From Acidobacteriota bacterium (lineage in GTDB: Bacteria; Acidobacteriota; Thermoanaerobaculia; Multivoradales; Multivoraceae), in the NCBI GenBank assembly GCA_028877275.1, contig JAPPFP010000010.1:255640-319639 (forward strand): a stretch of 64,000 nt of DNA, read 5' to 3'. Shown here piece after piece: positions 27,254 to 35,678 of this stretch. The translations under genes and the position numbers were made by a program. The number at the start of each line of letters is the position of its first letter. Position 1 is the stretch's first letter. Under the pieces are notes generated by a model, which worked only from the letters and a program-made list of their open reading frames with translations, was not told where the DNA came from and searched no databases.

Positions 27254-27943
27254 ATGAACGAGGAGCCCTCCCACTCCGTTCGCCGCCACCTGCGAATCGC
27301 CGTCGACGAGTACGACACGGCCATCCGCCAGTTCATCCCCGGCTACGAGGAGATGCTCGCGGAAGCCGCGCGCGCACTGCGGCCTACCGCCCCGGGCTTG
27401 ATCATCGACCTGGGAGCCGGCACTGGAGCCCTTTCTGAGGCGATTCTCGACTCCGTCGGCGGCGCCGTCCTGGAGCTGATCGACGTCGACTCCGAGATGC
27501 TGAACCAGGCCCGAACGCGGCTCGCCCGGTTCGGCGACCGCGCCCGCTTCACGGAAGGCTCCTTCCTCGAACCGTTGCCTCGCTGCGCGGGCGCGGCCGC
27601 GTCGCTCGCCCTCCACCACATTCCCGCGATGGACGGGAAACGGAGACTCTACGGACGGGTCTTCGAGGCCCTCGAACCCGGCGGTATCTTCGTCAACGCC
27701 GACGCCACCATGCCCAGTGAGCCGAACGCCCGGGAGGCGACCTGGCGCGGCTGGGCCGACCACCTCGTCAGCCACGGCATCGACGAGGAGCGCGCCTTCG
27801 AGCACTTCGAGGAGTGGTCGGAGGAGGACACCTACTTCCCCCTCGAGGACGAACTCGCCGCCATCGCGTCGGCCGGCTTCGCCGCCGAATGCGTCTGGCA
27901 CGAGGTCGGGATCACGGTCGTGGTGGGCCGCAAGCCCGGCTGA
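27254..27943 (+). CDS. Class I SAM-dependent methyltransferase
   Basis: 229 aa. The SAM-binding motif LIIDLGAGTGALSEAIL lies at ~49-65, motif II acid in ELIDVDSEML, and LALHHIPAMDGKRRLYGRVFEALEPGG is typical of the fold. The substrate is unknown. It is 37 bp downstream of fbiC, so it may be expressed with the F420 genes. Whether it modifies F420 or is unrelated is not shown by the sequence. Confidence 0.85.
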   Translation: MNEEPSHSVRRHLRIAVDEYDTAIRQFIPGYEEMLAEAARALRPTAPGLIIDLGAGTGALSEAILDSVGGAVLELIDVDSEMLNQARTRLARFGDRARFTEGSFLEPLPRCAGAAASLALHHIPAMDGKRRLYGRVFEALEPGGIFVNADATMPSEPNAREATWRGWADHLVSHGIDEERAFEHFEEWSEEDTYFPLEDELAAIASAGFAAECVWHEVGITVVVGRKPG

Positions 27944-27955
27944 GAGTCGGAAACG

Positions 27956-28996
27956 CTAGAGCACCGCTTCCGCGATCGCCTCCAGCGCCTCCGGCTGCCG
28001 GCAGCCGAGCAGCAACGACGCGACCTGGCCCTTGCCCGCGGCTTCCTTCCAGGCCGCGATCCGGTCGACGATTCGTTCCCTGGGGCCGACCAGGGCGACA
28101 TCGTCGACCAGGGCGTCCGGCACGGCGCCGACCGCCTCGCTCTTCTTGCCGCCGAGGAAGTTGTTCTGGATCGCCCTCGCCTCGTCGGGATACCCGAGAC
28201 GTCTGGCGTAGTCGTTGTAGAAGTTCTTGTCGCGCGCCCCCATGCCGCCGATGTACAGGGCCATGCTCTGCTTGACGGGCGTGCGGCACTGCTCCACGTC
28301 GTTGCCCATGACGACGGTGACGAAGGGCATGACCTTGAAGTCGTCCAGGCTCTTGCCGTTGCCGGCCCTGGCGAAGCCGCGCTCCAGCGAGTCCTCGAGC
28401 AGATCGTAGCGCTCGGGATTCATCCAGATCGGGAAGACGCCGTCCGCGACCTCGGCGCTGCACTCCAGTCCGTTCGGGCTGATCGAGGCGGTGTAGATCG
28501 GGATGGAGGTGTCCGCCGCCAGGATGCTCTTGAGCGGCTTGCCGAGGCCCGTCCCGTCCTCGCCGCGGTAGGGCAACTGGTAGTGGTAGCCCTCATGAGT
28601 GACCGGCTCCTCGCGGGCGAAGACCTTGCGCATGATCTGGATGTACTCCTTGGTGCGCGTCAGCGGCCGGCCATAGGCGACGCCGTGCCAGCCCTCGATC
28701 ACCTGTGGACCCGACGGACCGAGACCGACGAGGAAGCGGCCGCCGGAGAGCTGGTTCAGGGTCATCGCGGTCATCGCGGTCATCGCCGGGCTGCGGGCCG
28801 GCATCTGCATGATCGCCGTGCCGACCTTGATCTTCTCCGTCTGAGCGAGAACCCACGCCGCCGTCGAGACCGCGTCCGAGCCGTATGCCTCCGCCGTCCA
28901 GACGGACGTGAAGCCGGCGCTCTCCGCCTGCCGGATGCGCTCGATGTCGATGGTGATCTGGCTGCCGAACGCGCCGGCGAGCAGTCCTAGTTCCAT
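27956..28996 (-). CDS. LLM-class F420-dependent oxidoreductase
   Basis: 346 aa luciferase-like TIM barrel. It has GFTSVWTAEAYGSDAVSTAAWVLA, TAIMQMPARSPAMTAMTAMTLNQLSGGRFLVGLGPSGPQV and the C-terminal VGPRERIVDRIAAWKEAA. The GLGPSGPQ strand 4 motif is usual in F420-using members. Three near-identical 9-bp units around 28760-28790 encode the TAM repeats. A GGAGAG Shine-Dalgarno precedes ATG 28996. It is convergent with the methyltransferase gene at the edge of the F420 block. Confidence 0.87.
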   Translation of the reverse strand: MELGLLAGAFGSQITIDIERIRQAESAGFTSVWTAEAYGSDAVSTAAWVLAQTEKIKVGTAIMQMPARSPAMTAMTAMTLNQLSGGRFLVGLGPSGPQVIEGWHGVAYGRPLTRTKEYIQIMRKVFAREEPVTHEGYHYQLPYRGEDGTGLGKPLKSILAADTSIPIYTASISPNGLECSAEVADGVFPIWMNPERYDLLEDSLERGFARAGNGKSLDDFKVMPFVTVVMGNDVEQCRTPVKQSMALYIGGMGARDKNFYNDYARRLGYPDEARAIQNNFLGGKKSEAVGAVPDALVDDVALVGPRERIVDRIAAWKEAAGKGQVASLLLGCRQPEALEAIAEAVL

Positions 28997-29053
28997 GGTT
29001 CGTCTCTCCTCGTTCCGGGTCTCTCTCTGTTGCCTCAGGCGAAAACGGGCGCG

Positions 29054-29077
29054 AGGCTAGCAGGTCGGACATAGACT
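29054..29077. promoter_or_regulatory. Divergent promoter region, LLM gene / DUF4230 gene
   Basis: Minus-strand TAGCCT (29054-29059) lies ~58 nt upstream of the LLM gene start and feeds a leader with a Shine-Dalgarno. Plus-strand TAGACT (29072-29077) lies 8 nt before ATG 29086, which fits a leaderless start for the DUF4230 gene. Confidence 0.35.
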
Positions 29078-29085
29078 GCACACCG

Positions 29086-29913
29086 ATGGCCGAGACGCCT
29101 GAGAATCCACGCGGGGTCCGCACCGCCGGGCGCAAGCCGCGCAGCCAGATCGTCTGGCCGCTGGCCTTCGTCACGCTGATGCTGGGACTCGTCCTGGCGA
29201 TCGTGATCGGCTTCGTCATCATCCGGTTGACGATGCTTCCGCGGGAAGTCGTGTCGGAAGGCCGCGAACTCGCTCGGGACGCGATCGAGGGCGTCGAGCG
29301 GATCGCGCGGGCCTTCAGCACCGGCACCGTCCAGACGTCGTTCCTGAGCTACGCGACGGAGATCTCCGGCAACGCGTTCCTCCAGTTCGCCACCCTCGAC
29401 CAGACGGAGCTGATCCAGCGGACCGACTCGGCCAGTCTGCTGTGGGGACGGCTCCGGCTGCCGGACGTCATGGTCGAAGCCCGCGTTCCGGTGCGCTACA
29501 CCTACTACCTCGATCTCGAGGACGAGTGGTCGTTGACACTCGACGGAACGACGGTTCACGTGCTGGCCCCCGGCGTCAGGGCGAACCGGCCGGCGGTCGA
29601 CGCGTCGGCCATCGAGTACCGAGTGCAGGCGGACTCCGTCCTGCGCGACGAGGACGCCGTGCTGGAGCAGCTTCGGCTCCAGCTCATGGACCGCCTGGCG
29701 TCTCGCGCCGGCGAGAACATCGCTCTCGTGCGGGAACTCGGGCGGCGCCGGACGGCGGACTTCGTGCGCACCTTCCTGCTCTCGCAGTTCGGGGAAGACG
29801 CCGAGAGCTATCGGATCGAGGTGCGTTTCCGCGACGAGTTCGACGACTCCGGCGAGCCGCTGCAACCGGCCGTCGAACTCAGCCGCCCGGCCGAGGAACC
29901 GGCGATTGACTGA
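29086..29913 (+). CDS. DUF4230-like membrane-anchored protein
   Basis: 275 aa. One strong N-terminal transmembrane segment (IVWPLAFVTLMLGLVLAIVI, ~25-44) follows a short basic region. A soluble domain then contains VRYTYYLDLEDEWSLTLDGTTVHVLAPGV, which resembles DUF4230 (surface-anchored proteins of unknown role). It ends in an acidic tail. Function is unknown. It overlaps the downstream ligase gene by 8 bp. Confidence 0.65.
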   Translation: MAETPENPRGVRTAGRKPRSQIVWPLAFVTLMLGLVLAIVIGFVIIRLTMLPREVVSEGRELARDAIEGVERIARAFSTGTVQTSFLSYATEISGNAFLQFATLDQTELIQRTDSASLLWGRLRLPDVMVEARVPVRYTYYLDLEDEWSLTLDGTTVHVLAPGVRANRPAVDASAIEYRVQADSVLRDEDAVLEQLRLQLMDRLASRAGENIALVRELGRRRTADFVRTFLLSQFGEDAESYRIEVRFRDEFDDSGEPLQPAVELSRPAEEPAID

Positions 29914-31210
29914 CCGGCTGGCGCGCTCGCGCCAGCGGCTCCGGGCACGGCAGGCCGACCGCTTCGGTCGCATGGCGGAACAGGTCCACCGCCACAACCC
30001 GTTCTACCGGGCGAAGTGGCGGGAAGCCGGCTTCGACTCGCCGCCCACCCTCGACGACCTGGCCGCACTGCCCTTCACCACGAAGGAGGAGCTCGCCAGG
30101 GACCAGGAGGAGAACGGACCCTGGGGCACCAACCTCACCTTCCCCCTGGAGCGCTACGTCCGCGTCCACCGCACCTCCGGCACGACCGGCCGTCCCTTGC
30201 GCTGGCTCGACACGCCGGCGAGCTGGCAGTGGTTCCTCGACTGCTGGCTCGCTGTCTACGAGGGCGCCGGAGTCACTCCCGCCGACCGGGTCTTCGCCGC
30301 CTTCGGCTTCGGTCCCTTCATCGGCTTCTGGACCGCGTTCGAGGCCGCGCAGCAGCTCGGCTGCCTGGTGCAGCCGGGTGGCCACCTCTCCACCGAGCAG
30401 CGGCTGCAGATGATGCAGGACGACGGCAGCACGGTGCTGCTGTCGACGCCCACCTATGCACTGCGGATGCTCGACTCGGCCCGGCACCTCGGCATCGACC
30501 TCGCGGACGGCGCCGTCGAACGAACGATCCACGCCGGCGAGCCCGGCGCCGGCGTGCCTGCGGTCAAACGCCAGCTCGCCGACGGCTACGGGGCACTGGT
30601 CTTCGACCACGCCGGAGCCACCGAGGTCGGCGCCTGGGGTTACCCCTGCGGCGTCGGCGAACGCCTGCACATCCTGGAGGAGGAGTTCGTCGTCGAGTGG
30701 TTCGATCGGTCCACCGGAGAACCGCTCGAACCGATCGAGCCCGCGGCGAACGAAGCCGCCGAGCCGATCCTCGGCGAGCTCGTGCTGACCAACCTGGGGC
30801 GGATCGGCAGTCCGGTCGTTCGCTACCGCACCGGCGACATCGGACGCCTCTGCGCCGCCGGCTGTTCCTGCGGCCGGCCGACGATGTACCTGGACGGCGG
30901 CGTGCTGGCCCGCGCCGACGACATGTTCATCGTCCGCGGCATCAACGTCTACCCGAGCGCCGTCGACGCCCTGGTCCGCGAGGCCGGCGGAGTCGTCGAG
31001 TACAGCGCCACCGTGCGGCGACGCCGCCAGATGGCCGAGGTCGAGCTGGAAGTCGAGCCCGAGGCGGGCGCCGACTCCGGAAGTCTCAGGTCCCGGCTCG
31101 AGGGCCTGTTCGAGGAGCGGCTCAACCTCCGGGTCCCGGTCCGGATCGCGGACGCCGGCTCGCTCCCCCGCTACGACCTGAAGGCGAACCGCTTCACGTT
31201 CCTGGACTAG
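29906..31210 (+). CDS. Phenylacetate--CoA ligase family (PaaK-like) AMP-forming enzyme
   Basis: 434 aa ANL-superfamily adenylating enzyme. FYRAKWREAGF and LPFTTKEELARDQ are the PaaK N-terminal hallmarks. The phosphate-binding loop VHRTSGTTGRPL lies at ~88-99, YRTGDIGRL is the hinge region, and FIVRGINVYPSAV is the C-terminal domain start. It activates an aryl or related acid to a CoA thioester; substrate unknown. The start is a TTG at 29906, inside the end of the upstream gene. Its stop overlaps the convergent TRAP permease gene by 17 bp. Confidence 0.87.
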   Translation: MTDRLARSRQRLRARQADRFGRMAEQVHRHNPFYRAKWREAGFDSPPTLDDLAALPFTTKEELARDQEENGPWGTNLTFPLERYVRVHRTSGTTGRPLRWLDTPASWQWFLDCWLAVYEGAGVTPADRVFAAFGFGPFIGFWTAFEAAQQLGCLVQPGGHLSTEQRLQMMQDDGSTVLLSTPTYALRMLDSARHLGIDLADGAVERTIHAGEPGAGVPAVKRQLADGYGALVFDHAGATEVGAWGYPCGVGERLHILEEEFVVEWFDRSTGEPLEPIEPAANEAAEPILGELVLTNLGRIGSPVVRYRTGDIGRLCAAGCSCGRPTMYLDGGVLARADDMFIVRGINVYPSAVDALVREAGGVVEYSATVRRRRQMAEVELEVEPEAGADSGSLRSRLEGLFEERLNLRVPVRIADAGSLPRYDLKANRFTFLD

Positions 31211-33347
31211 AGCGCTCGGGCCGGTTCAAGACGACGAGCGCCGCGAACAGGACGGCGCCCACGCCGTTCACGACCAGGCCCATCGTCGGGCCGCCCAGAT
31301 CGGGAACCAGGAGCAGGGCCGCCGCGACCAGCATGAGGACCCGCAGCGGCAGGGTGAGTTCGGATCGGAGGTAGCCGCCGATCCCGGAAGCCAGGGCGAC
31401 GATGCCGACGACGGCCGCCCCGAGCGCCAGCACCAGAGGCGGCAGTCCCGCCGCTCCGGACGCGAAGAGACTCGCCCCATCCTCGTCCATCATCAGCAGC
31501 GCGGGCCGGTAGATGAACATGAACGGCAGGGTGAAGCCGACCAGGGCGAAGCGAAAAGCCGCCAGCGCGGTCGGCATGACCGGCGCCTGGGCGAGACTGG
31601 AGGCCGCGTAGGCCGCGAGCGCGACCGGTGGCGTCACCATGGACATCATCCCGAAGTAGAAGATGAACAGGTGAGCCGCCAGCGGAATGACGCCCAGTTC
31701 CGAGAGCAGCGAGCCCATCAGTGTCGCCATCAGCAGGTAGCACACGACCGACGGCACTCCCATGCCCAGAACGAGCGACGTGACCATGATGCCGAGCAGG
31801 GCCAGGAACAGGTTCGTCGCCACGACCCCTTTGATCGCGGCCGAGAAGTCCGCCGCGATGCCGGTCTGCTGGACGATACCGATGACGACGCCGACGCAGG
31901 CGCTGGCGGCGACCAGGGGAATCCCGTTGCGCGCGGCCCGGGTCAGGGCGCCGAGGATGTGCGGCCGGAACACCGGGTGAACGAGCCCGAACGCCATCAA
32001 CCCGAACATCGCCACGATCCCGGACGAGAGCCAGGACTCGAAGAACTGCCGGAACGACGGATCGGCAGGGAGGTCCGCCCAGACCACCTGATGCAGCACG
32101 GCCACGAGCCCGAAGCAGCCGAGGGCCAGGTGGCGCAGCCTCCGGGGCAGGTCGATCTCGGGTCGCAGCACGGCCAGCACCAGAATCACGATCAGGGCGC
32201 CCGTTACCGCCCGGAATGGCGAGAACCGGAGCAGCAGGAGCAGGATCAGGGTGGACAGACCGGCCACGAAGACGAGGGCATCGAAACGCCGCACCGGAGG
32301 CGGCTCGCCGTGGCGTTCCGGGGTCCCGATCCGCCGCGAGTAGAAGTGCACGATCAGGAAGATCGAGAGGTAGAACAGGATCGCGGGCAGCAGCGCCGCC
32401 TGCACGATCTGCAGGAACGTGACCTGGGGCTCGACGATCTCGAGCATCATGTAGGCGCCGGCGCCCATGACCGGCGGCACGAGGGCGCCCCCGGAGGCGG
32501 CCGCCGCCTCGACCGCGGCCGCCACGTGGCGCCTGAAGCCGTTGCTCCTCATCATCGGGATGGTGAAGGCGCCGGTCGTCACGGCGTTCGCGACCGCGCT
32601 GCCGGACAGCGATCCGAGCAGTCCGCTGCTCAGCACCGCCACCTTCGCCGGGCCGCCCGGCCTGGACCCGAACACCCGCTCCGCGAAGCGCATGATGAAC
32701 TGCGTCGCCCCGGACATTTCCAGGAACGATCCGAAGACGACGAACAGGAAGACGTAGCGGAACATCACCGACGCCGCCGGGCCGAAGACCCCCAGACTCT
32801 GCAGGAAGGTGGTGCCGACCACGTCGCGGGGGTTCTGCCCGGCATGCGGGAACAGCCAGTCCGGGAGCAGAGCCCAACCGTTGCGGAGGCTGAAGTAGCA
32901 GTAGAGCGTGTGGGCGACGAAGGCCAGGGCCAGGGCCGGGACGATCCAGCCGATGCTCCGGCGGGCGGCCTCCAGCACCAGCAGAAGGCCGATCAGACCG
33001 AGACCGATGTCCGCCCCCGTCTCGATCCCGGCCCGGTTGCCCAGCGACCTCCCGCCCGACCACAAGTGCTCGAATGCCGGCTCCGTCTGCACGACCACGT
33101 AGGCGCAGACGACCACCGCCAGAAGACCGAAGAGGAGGTCCAGGCCGCGCAGCCACTGCTGCGACCCGAGCTTCGGATGGACCGGAAACGCGAGAAAGCA
33201 GAGCAGCAGCCCGAGGCCGACGAACACCGCCAGCGACGACTGCGGCAGCAGCAGCCCGAAGTTGACCTCGAAGAGAACGAAGAAACAGAGGGCGGCGCCG
33301 AGTCCCGCGATCAGGGCCCGGCGCGCCCGCTCAGCGGCCTCGTTCAA
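31194..33347 (-). CDS. TRAP transporter fused permease (DctQM), TAXI type
   Basis: 717 aa with about 18 membrane segments. The small-subunit-like part occupies roughly the first 180 residues, and the DctM-like part the rest. Features include SGLLGSLSGSAVANAVTTGAFTIP, the VPPVMGAGAYMMLEIV loop and VTPPVALAAYAASSLAQ. The TTG start overlaps the stop of the binding-protein gene by 4 bp (TTGA); an earlier start would run far into that gene. It imports an unknown ligand, often glutamate- or C4-dicarboxylate-like in TAXI systems. Confidence 0.9.
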   Translation of the reverse strand: MNEAAERARRALIAGLGAALCFFVLFEVNFGLLLPQSSLAVFVGLGLLLCFLAFPVHPKLGSQQWLRGLDLLFGLLAVVVCAYVVVQTEPAFEHLWSGGRSLGNRAGIETGADIGLGLIGLLLVLEAARRSIGWIVPALALAFVAHTLYCYFSLRNGWALLPDWLFPHAGQNPRDVVGTTFLQSLGVFGPAASVMFRYVFLFVVFGSFLEMSGATQFIMRFAERVFGSRPGGPAKVAVLSSGLLGSLSGSAVANAVTTGAFTIPMMRSNGFRRHVAAAVEAAAASGGALVPPVMGAGAYMMLEIVEPQVTFLQIVQAALLPAILFYLSIFLIVHFYSRRIGTPERHGEPPPVRRFDALVFVAGLSTLILLLLLRFSPFRAVTGALIVILVLAVLRPEIDLPRRLRHLALGCFGLVAVLHQVVWADLPADPSFRQFFESWLSSGIVAMFGLMAFGLVHPVFRPHILGALTRAARNGIPLVAASACVGVVIGIVQQTGIAADFSAAIKGVVATNLFLALLGIMVTSLVLGMGVPSVVCYLLMATLMGSLLSELGVIPLAAHLFIFYFGMMSMVTPPVALAAYAASSLAQAPVMPTALAAFRFALVGFTLPFMFIYRPALLMMDEDGASLFASGAAGLPPLVLALGAAVVGIVALASGIGGYLRSELTLPLRVLMLVAAALLLVPDLGGPTMGLVVNGVGAVLFAALVVLNRPERSSPGT

Positions 33348-34330
33348 CCGCCCGCTTCGGGCCAGATGCCGATCTCGCGGTAGAAACGTTCCGCCCCGGG
33401 ATGGAACGGCGTGCCGGTGTTGCGAGCGGCGTTCGCCTCGTTGATCGCGCGGCCGGCGGGATGCTTCTCGGCGATTGCCTGGCGGTTCTCCCACATCGTC
33501 TTCGTGACCTGGTAGACGAGTTCCTCGTCCGCGTCGGCGTAGGTGATCAGATGCATCGAGCCGACGTTGAGGCCGGGATAGTCCTCGGTGAGGTCTGAGT
33601 AGGCGTCGGCCGGAATCGTGGCGAGTTGGAAGAAGGGATAGTCACGCGCGAGCTGCTGCCGCTTCTCCTCGTCGAACGGCAGAAAGACGATGTCGTGAGT
33701 ACTGCTCGCCTGGGTCACCGAGCCGGTCGGAACCGCGCCGCCGAGAAAGGCGGCGTCGATGGAGCCGTCGCCCAGCATGTCGACCGCCCCGCTCTGGGTG
33801 CCGTAGACCTGGGTGAAGTCGTCATACGTCACCCCGTGGGCGGCGAGGAGCGGTTCGACGAACATCTCGAAGCCCGCGCCGGCCACGCCGACCATCGCGC
33901 GCTTGCCGGCGAGGTCGCCCAGCGAAGTCAGCCCGGAGTCGGCCTTGGCGATGAAGGTCGCGATGTTCGGCGCCAGCGTGGCGACCGCCCGGATCTCGTA
34001 GCTCTGCTCCCAGCCGGATTCCCCCAGAACCGCGAAGTAGCTGATCGCCGAGTTCGACATGGCGAGTTCCAGCTCGCCACGCGCGAGCCGGCGGATGTTC
34101 TCCTGCGACCCCTTCGTCCCGCGCGGCTGGACCCGCCAGTTGTTCTCACCGCGGTTGTCGTTCAGCACTTCCGCGATCGCGCCGCCGACGACCGGAAACG
34201 CGCCGCCGACCGGCGCCGTGCCCATGCTCAGGAACCGCGGGTTGGCGGAGCCGCCGTCCGCTCCGTCGCCACCGCCGCAGGCAAGCGGCAGGACGAGTGC
34301 GGGCAGGAGAATGAGCAGGCGGTTCTTCAT
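33344..34330 (-). CDS. TAXI-family TRAP transporter solute-binding lipoprotein
   Basis: 328 aa. A signal peptide with lipobox (LPALVLPLAC, Cys at ~18) is followed by a Gly/Asp-rich linker. The mature part has FLSMGTAPVGGAFPVVGGAIAEVLN, QPRGTKGSQENIRRLARGELELAMSNS and GVAGAGFEMF, typical of TAXI (TRAP-associated extracytoplasmic immunogenic) proteins. ATG 34330 directly precedes the signal peptide. A TATGAT -10 (minus strand of 34386-34391) and a run of eight G/C pairs (34367-34374) lie in the leader. Confidence 0.92.
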   Translation of the reverse strand: MKNRLLILLPALVLPLACGGGDGADGGSANPRFLSMGTAPVGGAFPVVGGAIAEVLNDNRGENNWRVQPRGTKGSQENIRRLARGELELAMSNSAISYFAVLGESGWEQSYEIRAVATLAPNIATFIAKADSGLTSLGDLAGKRAMVGVAGAGFEMFVEPLLAAHGVTYDDFTQVYGTQSGAVDMLGDGSIDAAFLGGAVPTGSVTQASSTHDIVFLPFDEEKRQQLARDYPFFQLATIPADAYSDLTEDYPGLNVGSMHLITYADADEELVYQVTKTMWENRQAIAEKHPAGRAINEANAARNTGTPFHPGAERFYREIGIWPEAGG

Positions 34331-34385
34331 CGGCGCGGACCTCGGTGACGGAAAGCTGACGCACCAGGGGGGGGCGCGGCAGGTG

Positions 34386-34391
34386 ATCATA
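34386..34391 (-). promoter_or_regulatory. Candidate -10 (TATGAT) for the TAXI transporter genes
   Basis: Minus-strand TTATGATC lies in the 85-bp gap after the PQQ-propeller gene and would start a ~48-nt leader. No convincing -35 is visible. Readthrough from the upstream gene is also possible. Confidence 0.35.
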
Positions 34392-34415
34392 ACTGGCCGG
34401 CGGCGGGCCCCGGTT

Positions 34416-35678
34416 CTATGGCTCGACGATGCAGTAGAGGAAGCTGTCGGTCCGCAGGTAGAGGCGGCCCTCGGCCACGCCCAGCGACGACAGCGTGAAG
34501 CCCTGAACCTGGTTCTTCGCCAGAATCTCGAACTCGGGGCCGTCCCGGACCACAGTGGTCACTCCGTCTTCGCTGGTCGCGTAGACCTTGCCGTCGGCGA
34601 CCAGGAGCGAGGCGCTGTACGTGCCCGGCTCGAGCCGCTGGTTCTCCCAGTCCGGCTCCCCCGTTCGCGCGTCGAGTCGCGAAAGCAGGCCGTTGTCCCG
34701 CAACAGGTAGAGCGTCTCGCCGTCCGTCGCGGGAGTCGGCACGTCGGGCCCACGATCCGTCTCCCAGAGAAGCTCGGGCTCGCCGCCGGCCCGGAGCCGC
34801 AGGGCCTTCATCGGATTGACGCGGGTGGGGACGAAGACCAGATCCCCCACCGACACCGGCGACGCGACGACCCGGTACATCGGGCTGTCCCTCGGGTTGA
34901 AGCCCTCCACGCGCCACAGTTCGCGGCCGCTCTCCGGATCGTGCCCGGTGGCTACGTCGCCGCCGTTCAACACCAGGACATGCCCGTCGCCGCTCTCCAC
35001 GAGAGCCGGCGTGATGTAGGCGTCGGGCGACTCCATGCGGGCATTCGTCGGCCGCTCCTGTCTCCAGATCGTCTCCCCAGTAGCGGAGTCGATCGCCAGG
35101 AGGTAGGAGGGATCGTCCGTCTTCATGCCGTGCAGGACCGGCACGTAGAGCACCTCACGCCAGAGCAGCGCGGATGAACCGTAGCCGTGGTTCAGGCCGA
35201 AGGCGCCGTAGTCCTGTTCGAGTTCCCGCGCCCAGAGCTGGTCGCCGTCGAAATCGTAGGCCTGCAGGGCGCCGGTTCCCGTCAGCACCCAGACCCGCTC
35301 ACCGTCGGTGATCGGGGACGGCGACGACATGTTGTGTTTGCGCTGGAATCGGTTGCCGCCTCCGATCGTTCGCTGCCATACGACGTCCCCCGAACCGGCG
35401 TCGACGCGCCACAGCGACAGATCGTCGCCCTCGGCGACGTTCAGGAACACGACGTCGCCGACCACGATCGGGGTCGACCCGGAACGGTCGGGCAATGGCA
35501 GCTTCCAGAGGATGTTCCGCTCGACGTCGCCGTCGTGTGACCACTCGAGCGGCAGGTCGGTGTGTGCGCTGTAGCCGTTTCGCGCGGGCCCGCGCCAGTT
35601 CGGCCAGTCCGCCCCGCTCGCCGCCTGCGCCGCGAACAGCGCCGCCACGACGCACCAGATGGCCGGCCGCCGGCTCAC
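34416..35678 (-). CDS. PQQ-binding-like beta-propeller repeat protein, secreted
   Basis: 420 aa. A signal peptide (AIWCVVAALFAAQAASGA) is followed by DWPNWRGPARNGYSAHTDLPLEW, the typical opening of exported PQQ-like propellers. Repeats such as NILWKLPLPDRSGSTPIV, LWRVDAGSGDVVWQRTIGG and YLLAIDSATGETIWRQERP are outer-membrane-assembly or quinoprotein-like blades. No catalytic residues of a quinoprotein dehydrogenase are evident, so an enzymatic role is not claimed. It overlaps the M16 protease gene by 4 bp. Confidence 0.85.
   Translation of the reverse strand: MSRRPAIWCVVAALFAAQAASGADWPNWRGPARNGYSAHTDLPLEWSHDGDVERNILWKLPLPDRSGSTPIVVGDVVFLNVAEGDDLSLWRVDAGSGDVVWQRTIGGGNRFQRKHNMSSPSPITDGERVWVLTGTGALQAYDFDGDQLWARELEQDYGAFGLNHGYGSSALLWREVLYVPVLHGMKTDDPSYLLAIDSATGETIWRQERPTNARMESPDAYITPALVESGDGHVLVLNGGDVATGHDPESGRELWRVEGFNPRDSPMYRVVASPVSVGDLVFVPTRVNPMKALRLRAGGEPELLWETDRGPDVPTPATDGETLYLLRDNGLLSRLDARTGEPDWENQRLEPGTYSASLLVADGKVYATSEDGVTTVVRDGPEFEILAKNQVQGFTLSSLGVAEGRLYLRTDSFLYCIVEP

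Noticed and set aside
28755..28795. Three near-identical 9-bp units in the LLM oxidoreductase gene
   Set aside because: They stay in frame and encode a short MTAMTAM stretch. This is minor coding slippage, not a repeat array.
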